A stretch of 39,988 bases of DNA from Oscillospiraceae bacterium (GTDB taxonomy: Bacteria > Bacillota_A > Clostridia > Oscillospirales > Oscillospiraceae). Below are positions 1 through 8,402 of the stretch, piece after piece. Location of the stretch: assembly GCA_017481325.1 (NCBI GenBank), contig JAFUPG010000020.1, positions 1 through 39,988 of the forward strand, in the 5' to 3' direction. The position numbers and the translations under genes are program-made. The notes beneath the pieces were generated by a model that did not search any database, had not been told where the DNA came from, and worked only from the letters and a program-made list of their open reading frames with translations. Every line of letters begins with the position of its first letter. Position 1 is the first letter of the stretch.

Positions 1-1
1 G

Positions 2-94
2 CAAATGTATCTGAGCGAGTATTGCTACCGCTTCAACCGCCGCTCTTTTGGCGGTGCAATCTTCGACCGCCTTTTAATTGCCATCGCACAATAA
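2..94 (+). CDS. IS1595-family (ISXO2-like) transposase, C-terminal fragment
   Basis: The only open frame entering from the left edge encodes about 30 residues ending at TAA 92-94. It contains YLSEYCYRFNRRSFGG and then FDRLL. The tyrosine-rich stretch followed by a YRFNRR core and a terminal FDRLL is how DDE transposases of the ISXO2/IS1595 type end. The rest of the gene lies outside the window, so intactness cannot be judged. It reads towards hprK but is separated from it by about 280 bases and lies on the opposite strand. The family call rests on this short tail only. Confidence 0.7.
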   Translation, partial: QMYLSEYCYRFNRRSFGGAIFDRLLIAIAQ

Positions 95-132
95 CACCAT
101 ATTTTGTGGTCAGCTGCTTAAAGCCGATAGCC
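95..132 (+). mobile_element. Probable right end of the IS1595-type element
   Basis: The bases just after the transposase stop, ending in CTTAAAGCCGATAGCC at 117-132, look like a terminal inverted repeat. Read inward from the end it starts GGCTATCGGCTTTAAG, and IS1595-type ends begin with G-rich sequence. The partner repeat and the 8-bp target duplication are out of view, so the exact boundary is inferred. Confidence 0.35.
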
Positions 133-210
133 TAAATTTCTGTTTGTCGTTGATGGATCGTAAGTGGGTTCGGTTTGGCCGTACTTGTTTTCAAATCCAG
201 GGGCGGAACC

Positions 211-265
211 CTTCACTATTCACCATTCCATTATTTATTATTCGCCATTCACTACTCATTCCCCT
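211..265. repeat. Degenerate ATTCACC/ATTCACT short-period repeat in gene-free DNA
   Basis: The stretch from 133 to 330 has no convincing gene. It holds an AT-rich run in which variants of CATTCACT, ATTCACC and ATTATT recur every 7-15 bases, for example CACTATTCACCATTCC, then CGCCATTCACTACTCATT. The copies are imperfect and spacing is irregular, so this is not a CRISPR. It may be slippage-generated intergenic filler. No promoter, RNA or ORF with a ribosome-binding site was seen from 133 to 330. Confidence 0.45.
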
Positions 266-330
266 ATCCTCCTACGTATTATATTCCCTTTTATGTCCCT
301 TAAACAGGTCTGCAACTCCCCTTTGGGCAG

Positions 331-365
331 CAAAAACCGCACGGAGCTTGCTCCGTGCGGTTTGG
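331..365 (-). terminator. Rho-independent terminator of hprK
   Basis: A near-perfect palindrome pairs AACCGCACGGAGC with GCTCCGTGCGGTT. On the minus strand it is followed by a run of T, just downstream of the hprK stop. Confidence 0.9.
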
Positions 366-374
366 AAAACTTGC

Positions 375-1319
375 TTATCTCTTTTTGGTGCTCTGGGCTT
401 CGAAGTGGCGGTTGATCTGCTCGGTGAATTCTACGGCAGCATTGTAGCCCATCTTCTTTTGGCGGTTGTTCATGGCTGCAATTTCCAGAATAATAGCCAG
501 GTTTCTGCCGGGCTTGACAGGAATGGTAATGGCAGGCACCTTCACGCCCAGGATATCCATATACTGTTCCTCCAGACCCAAACGGTCATAGATCTGATCG
601 CCGGACCAGGGAACAATATTCACCACCAGATTGACAGCGGTCTCGTCCTTAATGGCAGCCATACCAAAGAGCTTCGCCACATTGATAACACCGATGCCTC
701 GGATCTCGATATAGTTGCGGATCAGCGCCGGGGACGTACCCAAAAGCGTATTGTCAGCGATCTTGCGGATATCCACCGCATCGTCGGCAATGAGACGGTG
801 GCCACGCTTCAACAGCTCCGCAGCCGCCTCACTCTTACCGATACCGCTCTCACCTATGAGGAGCATACCCTCGCCGTAGACCTCTACCAGAACGCCGTGA
901 CGGGAAATTCTGGGGGCCAGAGCGTTTTTCAGGTAAGCGGTAATGCCGGAGACCAGGTAGGAAGTGGATTCCAGACAGCGGAGAATGGTAATATCATGCT
1001 TCTGCGCCATCTCCAGGCACTCGGGGGTTGGCTCGATATTACGGGCAAAGATCATGGCCGGGATCTTTCTGGAGAAGAGCTGATCAAAGATCTCCAGGCT
1101 GCGCTCGTGGCTCAGGGTGCTTAGGTAGGCGAACTCCACATTACCCACCACCTGCAAACGCAGGCGCTCAAAATGCTCAAAGAAGCCGGCAAACTGGATG
1201 CCCGGTCGGGCGACTTCTTCTACCACAATATCGACCTCTTCGTAGTCCTTGGAGGCATGGCAGATCTTCAGGTGGAAGTCCTCCACCACCTGGGTCAGGG
1301 GCACAGAGTAAGAATTCAT
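375..1319 (-). CDS. hprK: HPr kinase/phosphorylase
   Basis: Bifunctional enzyme that phosphorylates the PTS protein HPr on its regulatory serine and removes that phosphate. In Firmicutes this is the sensor for carbon catabolite control through CcpA. The 314-residue length is normal. Visible are the RxSxHGVLV segment with the catalytic histidine (H141), the Walker A loop GESGIGKS (156-163) and the family signature YIEIRGIGVI (203-212). The ATG has GGAGAAA six bases upstream. A good promoter lies 57 bases before the start and a strong terminator follows the stop, so the gene appears monocistronic. It is often grouped with lgt or uvr genes elsewhere but stands alone here. Confidence 0.97.
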   Translation of the reverse strand: MNSYSVPLTQVVEDFHLKICHASKDYEEVDIVVEEVARPGIQFAGFFEHFERLRLQVVGNVEFAYLSTLSHERSLEIFDQLFSRKIPAMIFARNIEPTPECLEMAQKHDITILRCLESTSYLVSGITAYLKNALAPRISRHGVLVEVYGEGMLLIGESGIGKSEAAAELLKRGHRLIADDAVDIRKIADNTLLGTSPALIRNYIEIRGIGVINVAKLFGMAAIKDETAVNLVVNIVPWSGDQIYDRLGLEEQYMDILGVKVPAITIPVKPGRNLAIILEIAAMNNRQKKMGYNAAVEFTEQINRHFEAQSTKKR

Positions 1320-1375
1320 AGTTTCTCCTTTCCGAAATCACTAAAAAAGCGAGTTTTTCCTTCTTGTTTTTTATC

Positions 1376-1404
1376 ATTATAGTATACAAAAAGAGAAAGC
1401 GCAA
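1376..1404 (-). promoter_or_regulatory. Promoter of hprK
   Basis: On the minus strand TTGCGC (-35, 1399-1404) is separated by exactly 17 bases from a consensus TATAAT (-10, 1376-1381). It lies back to back with the rpmB promoter. Confidence 0.75.
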
Positions 1405-1442
1405 GTTCTTAGAAAAAAATATAAAAATTTCAAATTTTTCTC

Positions 1443-1471
1443 TTGCTTTTTTCGAAGTTTTCTGCTAATAT
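1443..1471 (+). promoter_or_regulatory. Promoter of rpmB
   Basis: TTGCTT (1443-1448), a 17-base spacer and TAATAT (1466-1471) sit about 65 bases before the rpmB start, diverging from the hprK promoter. Confidence 0.65.
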
Positions 1472-1534
1472 ATGTACCGGCGCTTTATGGCGTCCTATTT
1501 TCCTGTGATTTTTCAACGATTGGAGGTGCAGCAA

Positions 1535-1723
1535 TTGGCAAAGTGCGATATCTGCGGCAAGGGTGTTACGTTCGGCATTAAGGTCTCCCACTCTCACAGA
1601 CGTTCCAACAGAATGTGGAAGCCCAACGTAAAGCGCGTGAAAGCTATCGTCAATGGTTCTCCCCGCCATGTCTACGTCTGTACAAGATGCCTCCGTTCCA
1701 ATAAGGTTGAACGTGCTATCTGA
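1535..1723 (+). CDS. rpmB: Large-subunit ribosomal protein L28 (bL28)
   Basis: Structural protein of the 50S subunit, 62 residues, the usual size. It reads (M)AKCDICGKGVTFG, then the SHRRSNRMWKPNV core and a C-terminal CTRC. Two CxxC pairs make it the zinc-binding (C+) form. The start is TTG at 1535. GGAGG at 1522-1526 sits eight bases before it and the product then begins exactly where L28 proteins begin. An upstream in-frame ATG at 1472 would add 21 residues unlike L28 and lies on top of the promoter. It is monocistronic, with its own promoter and a terminator 15 bases after the stop. Confidence 0.97.
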   Translation: MAKCDICGKGVTFGIKVSHSHRRSNRMWKPNVKRVKAIVNGSPRHVYVCTRCLRSNKVERAI

Positions 1724-1737
1724 TTTTAGACATATAG

Positions 1738-1768
1738 AAAGACAAGCTGTTACGGCTTGTCTTTTTTA
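1738..1768 (+). terminator. Terminator of rpmB
   Basis: Hairpin AAGACAAGC / GCTTGTCTT with a seven-base loop, then TTTTTATT. Confidence 0.92.
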
Positions 1769-1801
1769 TTTCCCCAAGAGCGAATTTTGTCGAAAAAAAG
1801 A

Positions 1802-1830
1802 TTGACAAGCGCATTTTTCAGTTTTACTAT
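1802..1830 (+). promoter_or_regulatory. Promoter of the LTA synthase-like gene
   Basis: Consensus TTGACA (1802-1807), 17-base spacer, TACTAT (1825-1830), 35 bases before the start codon. Confidence 0.7.
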
Positions 1831-1865
1831 TAGAATACACTATTAAAGAAATCCGGTGATTCTTC

Positions 1866-3920
1866 ATGCATGCTGCTAAAACCCGCCACCATTGGCTTTA
1901 CGCAAGCTATTTTGTCCTGAGTCTTATCTATTATGAGATCGTATTTCACATCTCCTGTTCAGGAAATCCCTTCAATCTGGGGTTGCTGTATAAGCTTCTC
2001 TTCTGTGCAGCTTACAGTTCCCTGGGCTATTATCTCTCCTCTCTGTTCCAAAAGCAAAGATACAACCGCATCATTGCTGCAGTGCTGCTCTTTGCCACCT
2101 CCCTGGCGTATATCGTCCAGTATCTGGTATTCAAGCAGTTTAAGATGTTCTACGACATCAACACCATGACCGGCGGTGCAGGAGATGCGCTGAGCACATA
2201 CGTGAAGGAAATTATCGACCTGATCTTCCTGCAGGGCGGCTTTGTGGTGATCCTGCTGCTGCTCCTTCCCACCATCATCTATCTGCTGCTGAACATTCGC
2301 TTTGACTATGCGCCCAAGTCCTATCCCCGGCAGCGTTTTCTGGTCCTGTGCCTGTCCATTCTCTCTTATGCTCTGGCGGTGCTGATGATCATGCTGCACC
2401 CGGTGCATAGTCTGACCTATCACGAGCAGTACAATTATCAGACCGCTGTCCCCCAGTTCGGCCTGATCTCTGCCATGCGGTTGGATCTGCAGGATAAGCT
2501 CTTTGGCAACGACTACGAGTTTGAGTTTACGCCCCCGCCCGAGACCACCCTTCCCACCGAAACCGAGCCTTCGACGCAGGTGACAATTCCCGATCCCACT
2601 GCGACAGAAGAATCTACCACAGAGTCTACGGAGCCTGTGATCGAATATGGCTACAATCAGCTGGACATCGATTTCGCCGCCCTGATGGAAAGCGGAAGCT
2701 ATACCGAGGCATCGCTGGACAGCTATGTCAGCAGCTTAACGGCCTCCAAGCAGAATGAGTTTACCGGCCTCTTTGAGGGAAAGAACCTGATCTTCATCAG
2801 CGCCGAGGCTTTCAGCCGTGAGGTGATCGATCCCGAATTGACTCCTACTCTGTACCGCATGGCCACCAAAGGCATCCAGTTTACAGACTTCTACCAGCCC
2901 TCCGGTGCAGGAACCACCGGCGGCGAATACCAGAACATTTTTGGCATGCTCCCCATGCACGGCGGTATGTCCTTTAAGCGCAAGGCTGACGATTATAACT
3001 ACTACACCATGGGTACCCAGCTGGATCTCTTAGGCTACTACGGCAAAGCCTTCCACAATAACGACTACACTTTCTACGACCGCCACCGCACCCACATCGC
3101 CCTTGGCTATTCCGACGGCTTCATGGGCTACGGCAACGGCATGGAGGATTATGTGCAGAATTTCTGGCCCCAGAGCGACTACGAGATGATCAGCGGTACC
3201 TTCCCCACCTATGTGGAGCAGCAGCCCTTCAACATCTACTACATGTCCGTCAGCGGACACAACAACTACCAGCCCGGCAGCAACGCCATGACCAAGCGCC
3301 ACTGGGATCGAGTGCAGGAGCTTCCCTACTCCAGCCGGGTCAAGGGCTATATCGCCGCCAACCTGGAGATGGAAGATGCCATGACCTATCTGATCGGCGC
3401 TTTGGAAGAGGCCGGGATTGCCGATGATACGGTGATCTGCATTGTCCCCGACCATTTCCCCTACGGTCTGGACTCTGAAGTGCTGGGCGATATGCCCTAT
3501 CTCTCCGAGCTTTACGGATACGATGTCGACACTACCTGGGAGCGTGACCACTCCGTCTGGCTGCTGTGGAGCGGCTGTCTGGAGGACATGGAGCCCATTG
3601 TGGTAGACAGCCCCACCTCCTCCCTGGATGTGCTGCCCACCCTGATGAACCTTTTCGGCATCGAATTCGACTCCCGTCTCCTGCCCGGCAGAGATGTGTT
3701 CTCTGATGCGGAGGCCATTGTGTTCAATATGGCCTACGACTGGGTCACTGACCAGGGCACTTACTATGCCGGCTATGGCAAGTTCGTCCCCGCCGTTGAG
3801 GGAGCCACCGTCTCCGACGAATATATTGAGCGGATCAAATCCATTGTCAAGAACAAAGTCACCTACTGCGAAGGCGTGCTGGACTGTGACTATTTCCGGC
3901 ACGTGTTTGAAGAAGAATAA
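1866..3920 (+). CDS. LTA synthase family protein (membrane sulfatase-fold phosphoglycerol transferase)
   Basis: 684 residues, in the size range of LtaS-type enzymes, which transfer glycerophosphate from phosphatidylglycerol to build lipoteichoic acid outside the membrane. Residues 1-182 hold about five hydrophobic membrane segments. Residues 222-260 are a Thr/Ser/Glu/Pro-rich linker. From about 305 comes the extracellular sulfatase domain: NLIFISAEAFSRE with metal-binding Glu314, the nucleophile region GAGTTGGEYQ (Thr350 or Thr351), a CIVPDHFPYG segment and a late WERDHSVWLLWSG segment. The linker is much longer and more acidic than in Staphylococcus LtaS. Spacing before ATG is GGTGAT-6. Convergent gpsA/plsY make the phospholipid from which its donor derives. 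Related enzymes can modify other polymers, so the exact substrate is not shown. Confidence 0.88.
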   Translation: MHAAKTRHHWLYASYFVLSLIYYEIVFHISCSGNPFNLGLLYKLLFCAAYSSLGYYLSSLFQKQRYNRIIAAVLLFATSLAYIVQYLVFKQFKMFYDINTMTGGAGDALSTYVKEIIDLIFLQGGFVVILLLLLPTIIYLLLNIRFDYAPKSYPRQRFLVLCLSILSYALAVLMIMLHPVHSLTYHEQYNYQTAVPQFGLISAMRLDLQDKLFGNDYEFEFTPPPETTLPTETEPSTQVTIPDPTATEESTTESTEPVIEYGYNQLDIDFAALMESGSYTEASLDSYVSSLTASKQNEFTGLFEGKNLIFISAEAFSREVIDPELTPTLYRMATKGIQFTDFYQPSGAGTTGGEYQNIFGMLPMHGGMSFKRKADDYNYYTMGTQLDLLGYYGKAFHNNDYTFYDRHRTHIALGYSDGFMGYGNGMEDYVQNFWPQSDYEMISGTFPTYVEQQPFNIYYMSVSGHNNYQPGSNAMTKRHWDRVQELPYSSRVKGYIAANLEMEDAMTYLIGALEEAGIADDTVICIVPDHFPYGLDSEVLGDMPYLSELYGYDVDTTWERDHSVWLLWSGCLEDMEPIVVDSPTSSLDVLPTLMNLFGIEFDSRLLPGRDVFSDAEAIVFNMAYDWVTDQGTYYAGYGKFVPAVEGATVSDEYIERIKSIVKNKVTYCEGVLDCDYFRHVFEEE

Positions 3921-3932
3921 TCATTACAGCAA

Positions 3933-3975
3933 AACGGCTTCACCGAAGTAGCAATCGGTGAAGCCGTTATTGTTT
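3933..3975. terminator. Terminator between convergent LTA synthase-like and GtrA genes
   Basis: A 13-bp perfect stem (AACGGCTTCACCG / CGGTGAAGCCGTT) lies between the two stop codons. It has a modest T-rich tail on the plus side and TTTTG on the minus side, so it probably serves both genes. Confidence 0.85.
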
Positions 3976-4388
3976 TACTTTTTGGCAAGCTCGTTGGTGT
4001 CCAGGCTGTTGCGGAAAACGAAGAAGCGCTGGTAGAAGAACTCCAGGACGAAGTTCAGTACCATATTGATGGCAGTGACCAGGTACTCATTCCACAGGCA
4101 GGTGGATGTGAGATAGTGCTCCAGCCAGGTGGAGGCCGGGGTGAACACTGCATAGAACAGCGCCACCTTCAGCATGGCAATAGGCACATTGTTGGCGGCC
4201 TGGAAGGTATAGCGGCGGTTCAGGGTGAAATTCCAGAGCACCGACAGCACCAGGGCAATCAGGTAGCTGACCCAGTAATCCAGATGTACCAGCTCATTCA
4301 GCAGGGTAAAAACGCCAATCTGAATAAGGCCTGCGGAGATGGATACCAGCAGGAACTTCAGACTGCGCCATAATTCTTTTTTGTTCAT
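3975..4388 (-). CDS. GtrA family membrane protein
   Basis: 137 residues with four hydrophobic segments (about 14-33, 36-57, 73-92 and 103-126) and the GtrA signature region around WNFTLNRRYTF, followed by the closing FVLEFFYQRFFVF. GtrA proteins are small four-helix proteins thought to move or hold polyprenyl-linked sugars for cell-surface polysaccharide synthesis. The start at 4388 (MNKKELWRS) has AGGTAAG just upstream and lies four bases after the gpsA stop. A longer in-frame start at 4412 would overlap gpsA and add eight non-family residues. It is the last gene of the der-plsY-gpsA run, with a terminator right after it. Confidence 0.88.
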   Translation of the reverse strand: MNKKELWRSLKFLLVSISAGLIQIGVFTLLNELVHLDYWVSYLIALVLSVLWNFTLNRRYTFQAANNVPIAMLKVALFYAVFTPASTWLEHYLTSTCLWNEYLVTAINMVLNFVLEFFYQRFFVFRNSLDTNELAKK

Positions 4389-4392
4389 CTTC

Positions 4393-5394
4393 TTACCTCG
4401 CCCACTCGGCATCCTCGACCTCGCAGGTCTTCTGCCGGTGCATCAGATTTTCCAGCATGCTCTTGGCATCAGCGCCCTCGTAGAGCACCGCATAGGCTGC
4501 CTGAGTGATAGGCATCTCAACGCCACACTGCTGTGCCAGCTTGTGGGCAGCGGCAGCGGCATAATAGCCCTCGACCACAGCGCCGACCTCCTTCATGGCC
4601 TGCTGCACATCCTTGCCCTGGCCGATGAGAATACCGGCACGGCGGTTTCTGGAGTGCATGGAGGTACAGGTGACGATCAGGTCGCCCACACCGGCCAGGC
4701 CGGCGAAGGTCTCACGCTTGGCGCCCAGGGCAATGCCCAGACGGGCAACCTCCGCAAGGCCACGGGTCATCAGCAGCGCCTTGGCATTATCGCCGTAGCC
4801 CATGCCGTCGCTGACACCGGCGCAGAGGGCGATGACATTCTTATGAGCCGCACCCAGCTCCACGCCCACCGCATCGGGGCAGGTATAGACACGAAGCTTG
4901 TGACTCATAAAGGCGGTCTGAACTTTTTCTGCAAGGGTTTTGTCCTCACAGGCAGCCACCACGCCGGTGGGAATACCACGGCTGACCTCCTCCGCATGGG
5001 AGGGGCCGGAGAGAGCAACGACCTGCTTGCCGGTCTCGGATTCAATGATCTGGGTCATGCGCAGGCCGGTATCGGCCTCAATGCCCTTAGTCACAGAGAC
5101 TAAGATCGCATCCTCACGGATGTAAGGGGCAAAGGTCTTTGCCGTGGAGCGAACCGCAAAGGAGGGCGTGGCAAATACCAGCATATCCTTATCCGCAGCT
5201 TCCGCAGCGGAATCCGTGAAGTGAAGGCTGTCCGGAAGGGTAACGCCCTTCAGGAAGGGGTTTTCGTGGGTGGAGCGAAGCCGCTCGCACTCTTCCTTGA
5301 AATAAGACCAGAGGCTGACCTCATGGCCATTCTTCAGCAGCGCCAATGCCAGAGCCGTGCCCCAGGCGCCGCTGCCAACTACCATGATTTTCAA
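4393..5394 (-). CDS. gpsA: Glycerol-3-phosphate dehydrogenase [NAD(P)+]
   Basis: Reduces dihydroxyacetone phosphate to sn-glycerol-3-phosphate, the backbone for phospholipids. The 333-residue length is standard. The N-terminal dinucleotide fold is GSGAWGTALA (residues 7-16). ALSGPSHAEEV, GAAHKNVIALCAG with the catalytic-lysine region and GDLIVTCTSMHSRNRR of the C-terminal substrate domain are all present. It starts at ATG with GAGGG seven bases upstream, ten bases after the plsY stop. Its product is the substrate of the PlsY encoded just before it. Confidence 0.97.
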   Translation of the reverse strand: MKIMVVGSGAWGTALALALLKNGHEVSLWSYFKEECERLRSTHENPFLKGVTLPDSLHFTDSAAEAADKDMLVFATPSFAVRSTAKTFAPYIREDAILVSVTKGIEADTGLRMTQIIESETGKQVVALSGPSHAEEVSRGIPTGVVAACEDKTLAEKVQTAFMSHKLRVYTCPDAVGVELGAAHKNVIALCAGVSDGMGYGDNAKALLMTRGLAEVARLGIALGAKRETFAGLAGVGDLIVTCTSMHSRNRRAGILIGQGKDVQQAMKEVGAVVEGYYAAAAAHKLAQQCGVEMPITQAAYAVLYEGADAKSMLENLMHRQKTCEVEDAEWAR

Positions 5395-5404
5395 TGCTTA
5401 TCCC

Positions 5405-6022
5405 TCATTTATTCTTGGATTTTCTAAGATAGGTCTTGCGCTCTTCGCCGTTGAGCAGGCGCTGGATATTGCCTCTATGGGTGAAAATTGCAATCAGCGC
5501 AATGACCATGGCAATGATCCAAACCGGAGGATTCATGGCGAAAAATAGTGCAAAGCAAATGCCATAGGCAAAGCAGCAGAAAATAGAACCCACAGAAACA
5601 TACTTCGTGGCTGCAAACATCACAGCAAAAACCACCAGCAGGATCACAAAGATCCGCCAATCCATCACCAATGCCAGAGCACCGGCAGTGAGGATGCCCT
5701 TGCCGCCCTTGAAGTTGAAAAACACAGGAAGAATATGGCCGATGAACACGCAGAAGCCAGTCACCATACTGGCAAGATCCGCATTGTCGGAATAGATCAG
5801 ACGGGCAAGCAATGCCGCAGCAGCCATTTTACCCATGTCGATGGCAATGACCAGCAGGGTGCTCCAACCGCCGAAGTTGCGGTGGTAATTGGTCAGGCCG
5901 GCGTTGCCGCTGCCCTTGGTTCGAACATCCTCATGCTTAAAGAAACGGGAGATGACCAATGCGCCGTTGAGGCTGCCCAGCAGATAGCCCATGACGGCAC
6001 AGATAGCCAGTTTCCAAATCAT
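5405..6022 (-). CDS. plsY: Glycerol-3-phosphate acyltransferase (acyl-phosphate dependent)
   Basis: Integral membrane enzyme that moves an acyl group from acyl-phosphate to glycerol-3-phosphate, the first step of phospholipid synthesis in most bacteria. 205 residues with about five membrane helices. The three PlsY motifs are visible: GYLLGSLNGALVISR (12-26), KGSGNAGLTNYHRNFGG (36-52) and HILPVFFNFKGGKG (near residues 96-109). The start has AAGGAGG nine bases upstream, inside the end of der, and only three bases separate the two genes. PlsX and PlsC are not in the window. Confidence 0.97.
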   Translation of the reverse strand: MIWKLAICAVMGYLLGSLNGALVISRFFKHEDVRTKGSGNAGLTNYHRNFGGWSTLLVIAIDMGKMAAAALLARLIYSDNADLASMVTGFCVFIGHILPVFFNFKGGKGILTAGALALVMDWRIFVILLVVFAVMFAATKYVSVGSIFCCFAYGICFALFFAMNPPVWIIAMVIALIAIFTHRGNIQRLLNGEERKTYLRKSKNK

Positions 6023-6025
6023 GAC

Positions 6026-7354
6026 TTATTCCTCCTTATCGCCTTTCTGTCGGATGGTAATGCGAATAGGCGTGCCCTCCAGGCCGAAAACGGCACGGAT
6101 CTGGTTCTCCAGATAGCGCTGGTAAGAGAAATGGAACAATCTGGCATCGTTGCAGAAGATCACAAAATGAGGCGGCTTCACGCCCACCTGGGTCATATAG
6201 TAGATCTTCAGGCGGCGCCCCTTGTCTGTGGGAGGCTGCACTCTGGCGGTGGCATCGGCCAGAATGTTGTTGAGCATACCGGTGGTAATGCGCATGGCGC
6301 TCTGGTTTGCCACGTAGTTGATCAGTTCAAAGAGCTTCACTACACGCTGGCCGGTGAGAGCGGAGATAAACAGCACGGGCGCATAGGTCATATAGCCCAG
6401 ATCCTGACGGATCTTGTTGGTCATCTCGTTCATGGTGTTGGTCTCTTTTTCCACCATGTCCCACTTATTGACCACGATGATGCAGGCCTTGCCTGCCTCG
6501 TGGGCCAGACCGGCGATCTTGGTATCCTGCTCGGTGACACCGTCGTTGGCATCGATGAGGATCAGGCACACATCCGCACGGTCAATGGCGGCGATGGAGC
6601 GCATATTGGAGTACTTCTCGATGGCATCGTCCACCTTGGACTTGCGGCGCATTCCGGCGGTGTCGATGAAACGGTACTTGCCGAACTCGTTCTCGAAATA
6701 GCTGTCGATGGCATCACGGGTGGTGCCTGCCACATTGGAGACGATCACACGCTCCTCGCCCAGAATGCGGTTTAAGAGGCTGGACTTGCCCACATTGGGC
6801 TTGCCCACGATGGCAACATTGATGATCTCGCCCTCGTCCTCGGTCTCGGTGGCCTCGGGAAAATGCTCCACGCACCAGTCCAGCAGGTCGCCGGTACCGT
6901 GGCCGTGAACAGCGGAAACCTCAATGGGATCGCCCAGGCCAAGGGTGTAGAACTCATAGACATCGGGGTTGACGGTGCCTACGCTGTCGCACTTGTTGAC
7001 AGCCAGGCACACAGGCTTTTTACTCCGCAGGAGCATGGTGGCAACGTCCATGTCCGCAGCGGTAACGCCGGTCTTCACATCGGTGACCATGACGATCACA
7101 TCGGAGGTCTCAATGGCGATCTCCGCCTGGCGACGCATGAATTTCAGCATTTCGCTGTCGGTGTTGGGCTCAATACCGCCCGTATCCACCAGTTCAAATT
7201 CTCTGCCGTTCCACTCGCAGCTGCCGTAGATGCGATCCCGGGTCACGCCGGGGGTGTCCTCTACAATGGCGGCACGCTGGCCGGTGAGCTTGTTAAAAAG
7301 AAGGGACTTGCCCACATTGGGTCTGCCCACAATGGCAACTAAGGGTTTTGCCAT
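6026..7354 (-). CDS. der: Ribosome biogenesis GTPase Der (EngA)
   Basis: Essential tandem GTPase for maturation of the 50S subunit. 442 residues, normal. G domain 1 has GRPNVGKS (10-17), DTGG (57-60) and NKCD (120-123). G domain 2 has GKPNVGKS (184-191), DTAGMRRK and NKWD. The C-terminal KH-like domain ends in TPIRITIRQKG. RBS AAAGGAG stands 11 bases before the ATG. It is followed at three bases by plsY, a der-plsY-gpsA order that is common in Clostridia. Confidence 0.98.
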   Translation of the reverse strand: MAKPLVAIVGRPNVGKSLLFNKLTGQRAAIVEDTPGVTRDRIYGSCEWNGREFELVDTGGIEPNTDSEMLKFMRRQAEIAIETSDVIVMVTDVKTGVTAADMDVATMLLRSKKPVCLAVNKCDSVGTVNPDVYEFYTLGLGDPIEVSAVHGHGTGDLLDWCVEHFPEATETEDEGEIINVAIVGKPNVGKSSLLNRILGEERVIVSNVAGTTRDAIDSYFENEFGKYRFIDTAGMRRKSKVDDAIEKYSNMRSIAAIDRADVCLILIDANDGVTEQDTKIAGLAHEAGKACIIVVNKWDMVEKETNTMNEMTNKIRQDLGYMTYAPVLFISALTGQRVVKLFELINYVANQSAMRITTGMLNNILADATARVQPPTDKGRRLKIYYMTQVGVKPPHFVIFCNDARLFHFSYQRYLENQIRAVFGLEGTPIRITIRQKGDKEE

Positions 7355-7375
7355 GGGAAACCACTCCTTTCAGAT

Positions 7376-8260
7376 TTATTTGTCTTCCAGAGAGAAGCCC
7401 TGCCATGCCTCTTCCAGGAGGCGATGCCAGCCGTCGGCATCCAGAAGATCCGTATCCTCAATATACTCCGCCTGCCAGAGGAACTTGGCAACCATGGGCT
7501 TCAGATCGGCAAATACCGTCTGCTCCACGGAGTCGAACTCCTCCTGGGTGATCTCGTTGCCTGCATCGTCGGTGCAGGTGACGGTCTGGGAGCCGTCTTC
7601 AAAGTTTTCGGTAGCGCTGCTGGCCAGAAGACGATCCATCACCTGTCCGTCTTCCAGGCTGATGGCATACTTCTCCGTAGCGCTGAAGGCCCAGCCGTTG
7701 CGGATGAAGTCCTCTGCCATGTAGTAGTAAACAGCGGATTCGGCATCATAATAGACATTGGTCTCGGGATAGCCCAGATCCACCTGGGAGGCATAATCCA
7801 CAAAGGGATTGTCGCAGGCAATCACACCGTCCAGGCTCTCGTTGATCTCCCAGAAATAGTTCTCGGAGAAGAAGCCGGTGCCCATGCAGATATTGATCAC
7901 CAGCTCCAGACGGCCGTTCTGATCCAGGTCGCAGACGGTGTAGGAATAAGGCACATAGTAATCATCCACGGGATACCACAGCTCACGGTTGGCCACAAAG
8001 ATGGCAATCTGCTCCTCTGCAGGCAGCAGCAGCTCATAAACGGGAGCGGTGCTCTCCTGGATGATGTCCTCGGTGGTGTCCTCGGAGGGTTCCGTATCCT
8101 CGGTGCCCAGCGTGGGGGCTTCGGTGGTGTCCTATTCATTCTTGGAGGGTTTGGTCTCAAATTCATCCTTGCTCTCTTCAGGCTTGGCAAACAGGCTGCA
8201 GGCTGCGCAGCTCACAAGCAGGCACAGAGCCATCGCAAGCAGTAAAATCTTTTTCATCAT
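7376..8260 (-). pseudogene. Lipoprotein with DxDxNG motif, interrupted by an in-frame amber codon
   Basis: Read from ATG at 8260 (AAGGAGA eight bases upstream) this would be a 294-residue lipoprotein. It has a charged start MMKKI, a hydrophobic stretch and lipobox LVSC (Cys18), an acidic Thr/Glu/Pro-rich linker, then a globular domain with CDLDQNGRLELVI, a calcium-loop-like pattern. Codon 43 (8132-8134) is TAG, inside the linker, while coding character continues unchanged on both sides. Translation from ATG would stop at 42 residues. An in-frame GTG at 7996 lacks a ribosome-binding site. The cause could be a recent nonsense mutation (one base from CAG or GAG), a sequence error or amber read-through. 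It precedes der by 21 bases. Function unknown. Confidence 0.7.
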
Positions 8261-8345
8261 AATCTCTGTCTCCTTTCATCTTTACGAAAAACCTATATTT
8301 CGCCATTATCCATATTATTGCACAAATCGGAGAAAATTTCAATAG

Positions 8346-8379
8346 AAAAAAGAAAAGAGGAAGGTCTTGCACCCTCCTC
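8346..8379 (-). terminator. Terminator of yceD-rpmF
   Basis: On the minus strand GAGGAGGGT / ACCTTCCTC pair (one G-T) around a five-base loop, followed by TTTTCTTTTTT. The rest of 8261-8402 holds only the leader of the broken lipoprotein gene. Confidence 0.8.
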
Positions 8380-8402
8380 ATCTCTCTTTTTCATTCTCGA
8401 AA

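Noticed and set aside
211..265. CRISPR array
   Set aside because: Repeats are 7-9 bases, imperfect and without uniform spacers. No cas genes are nearby.
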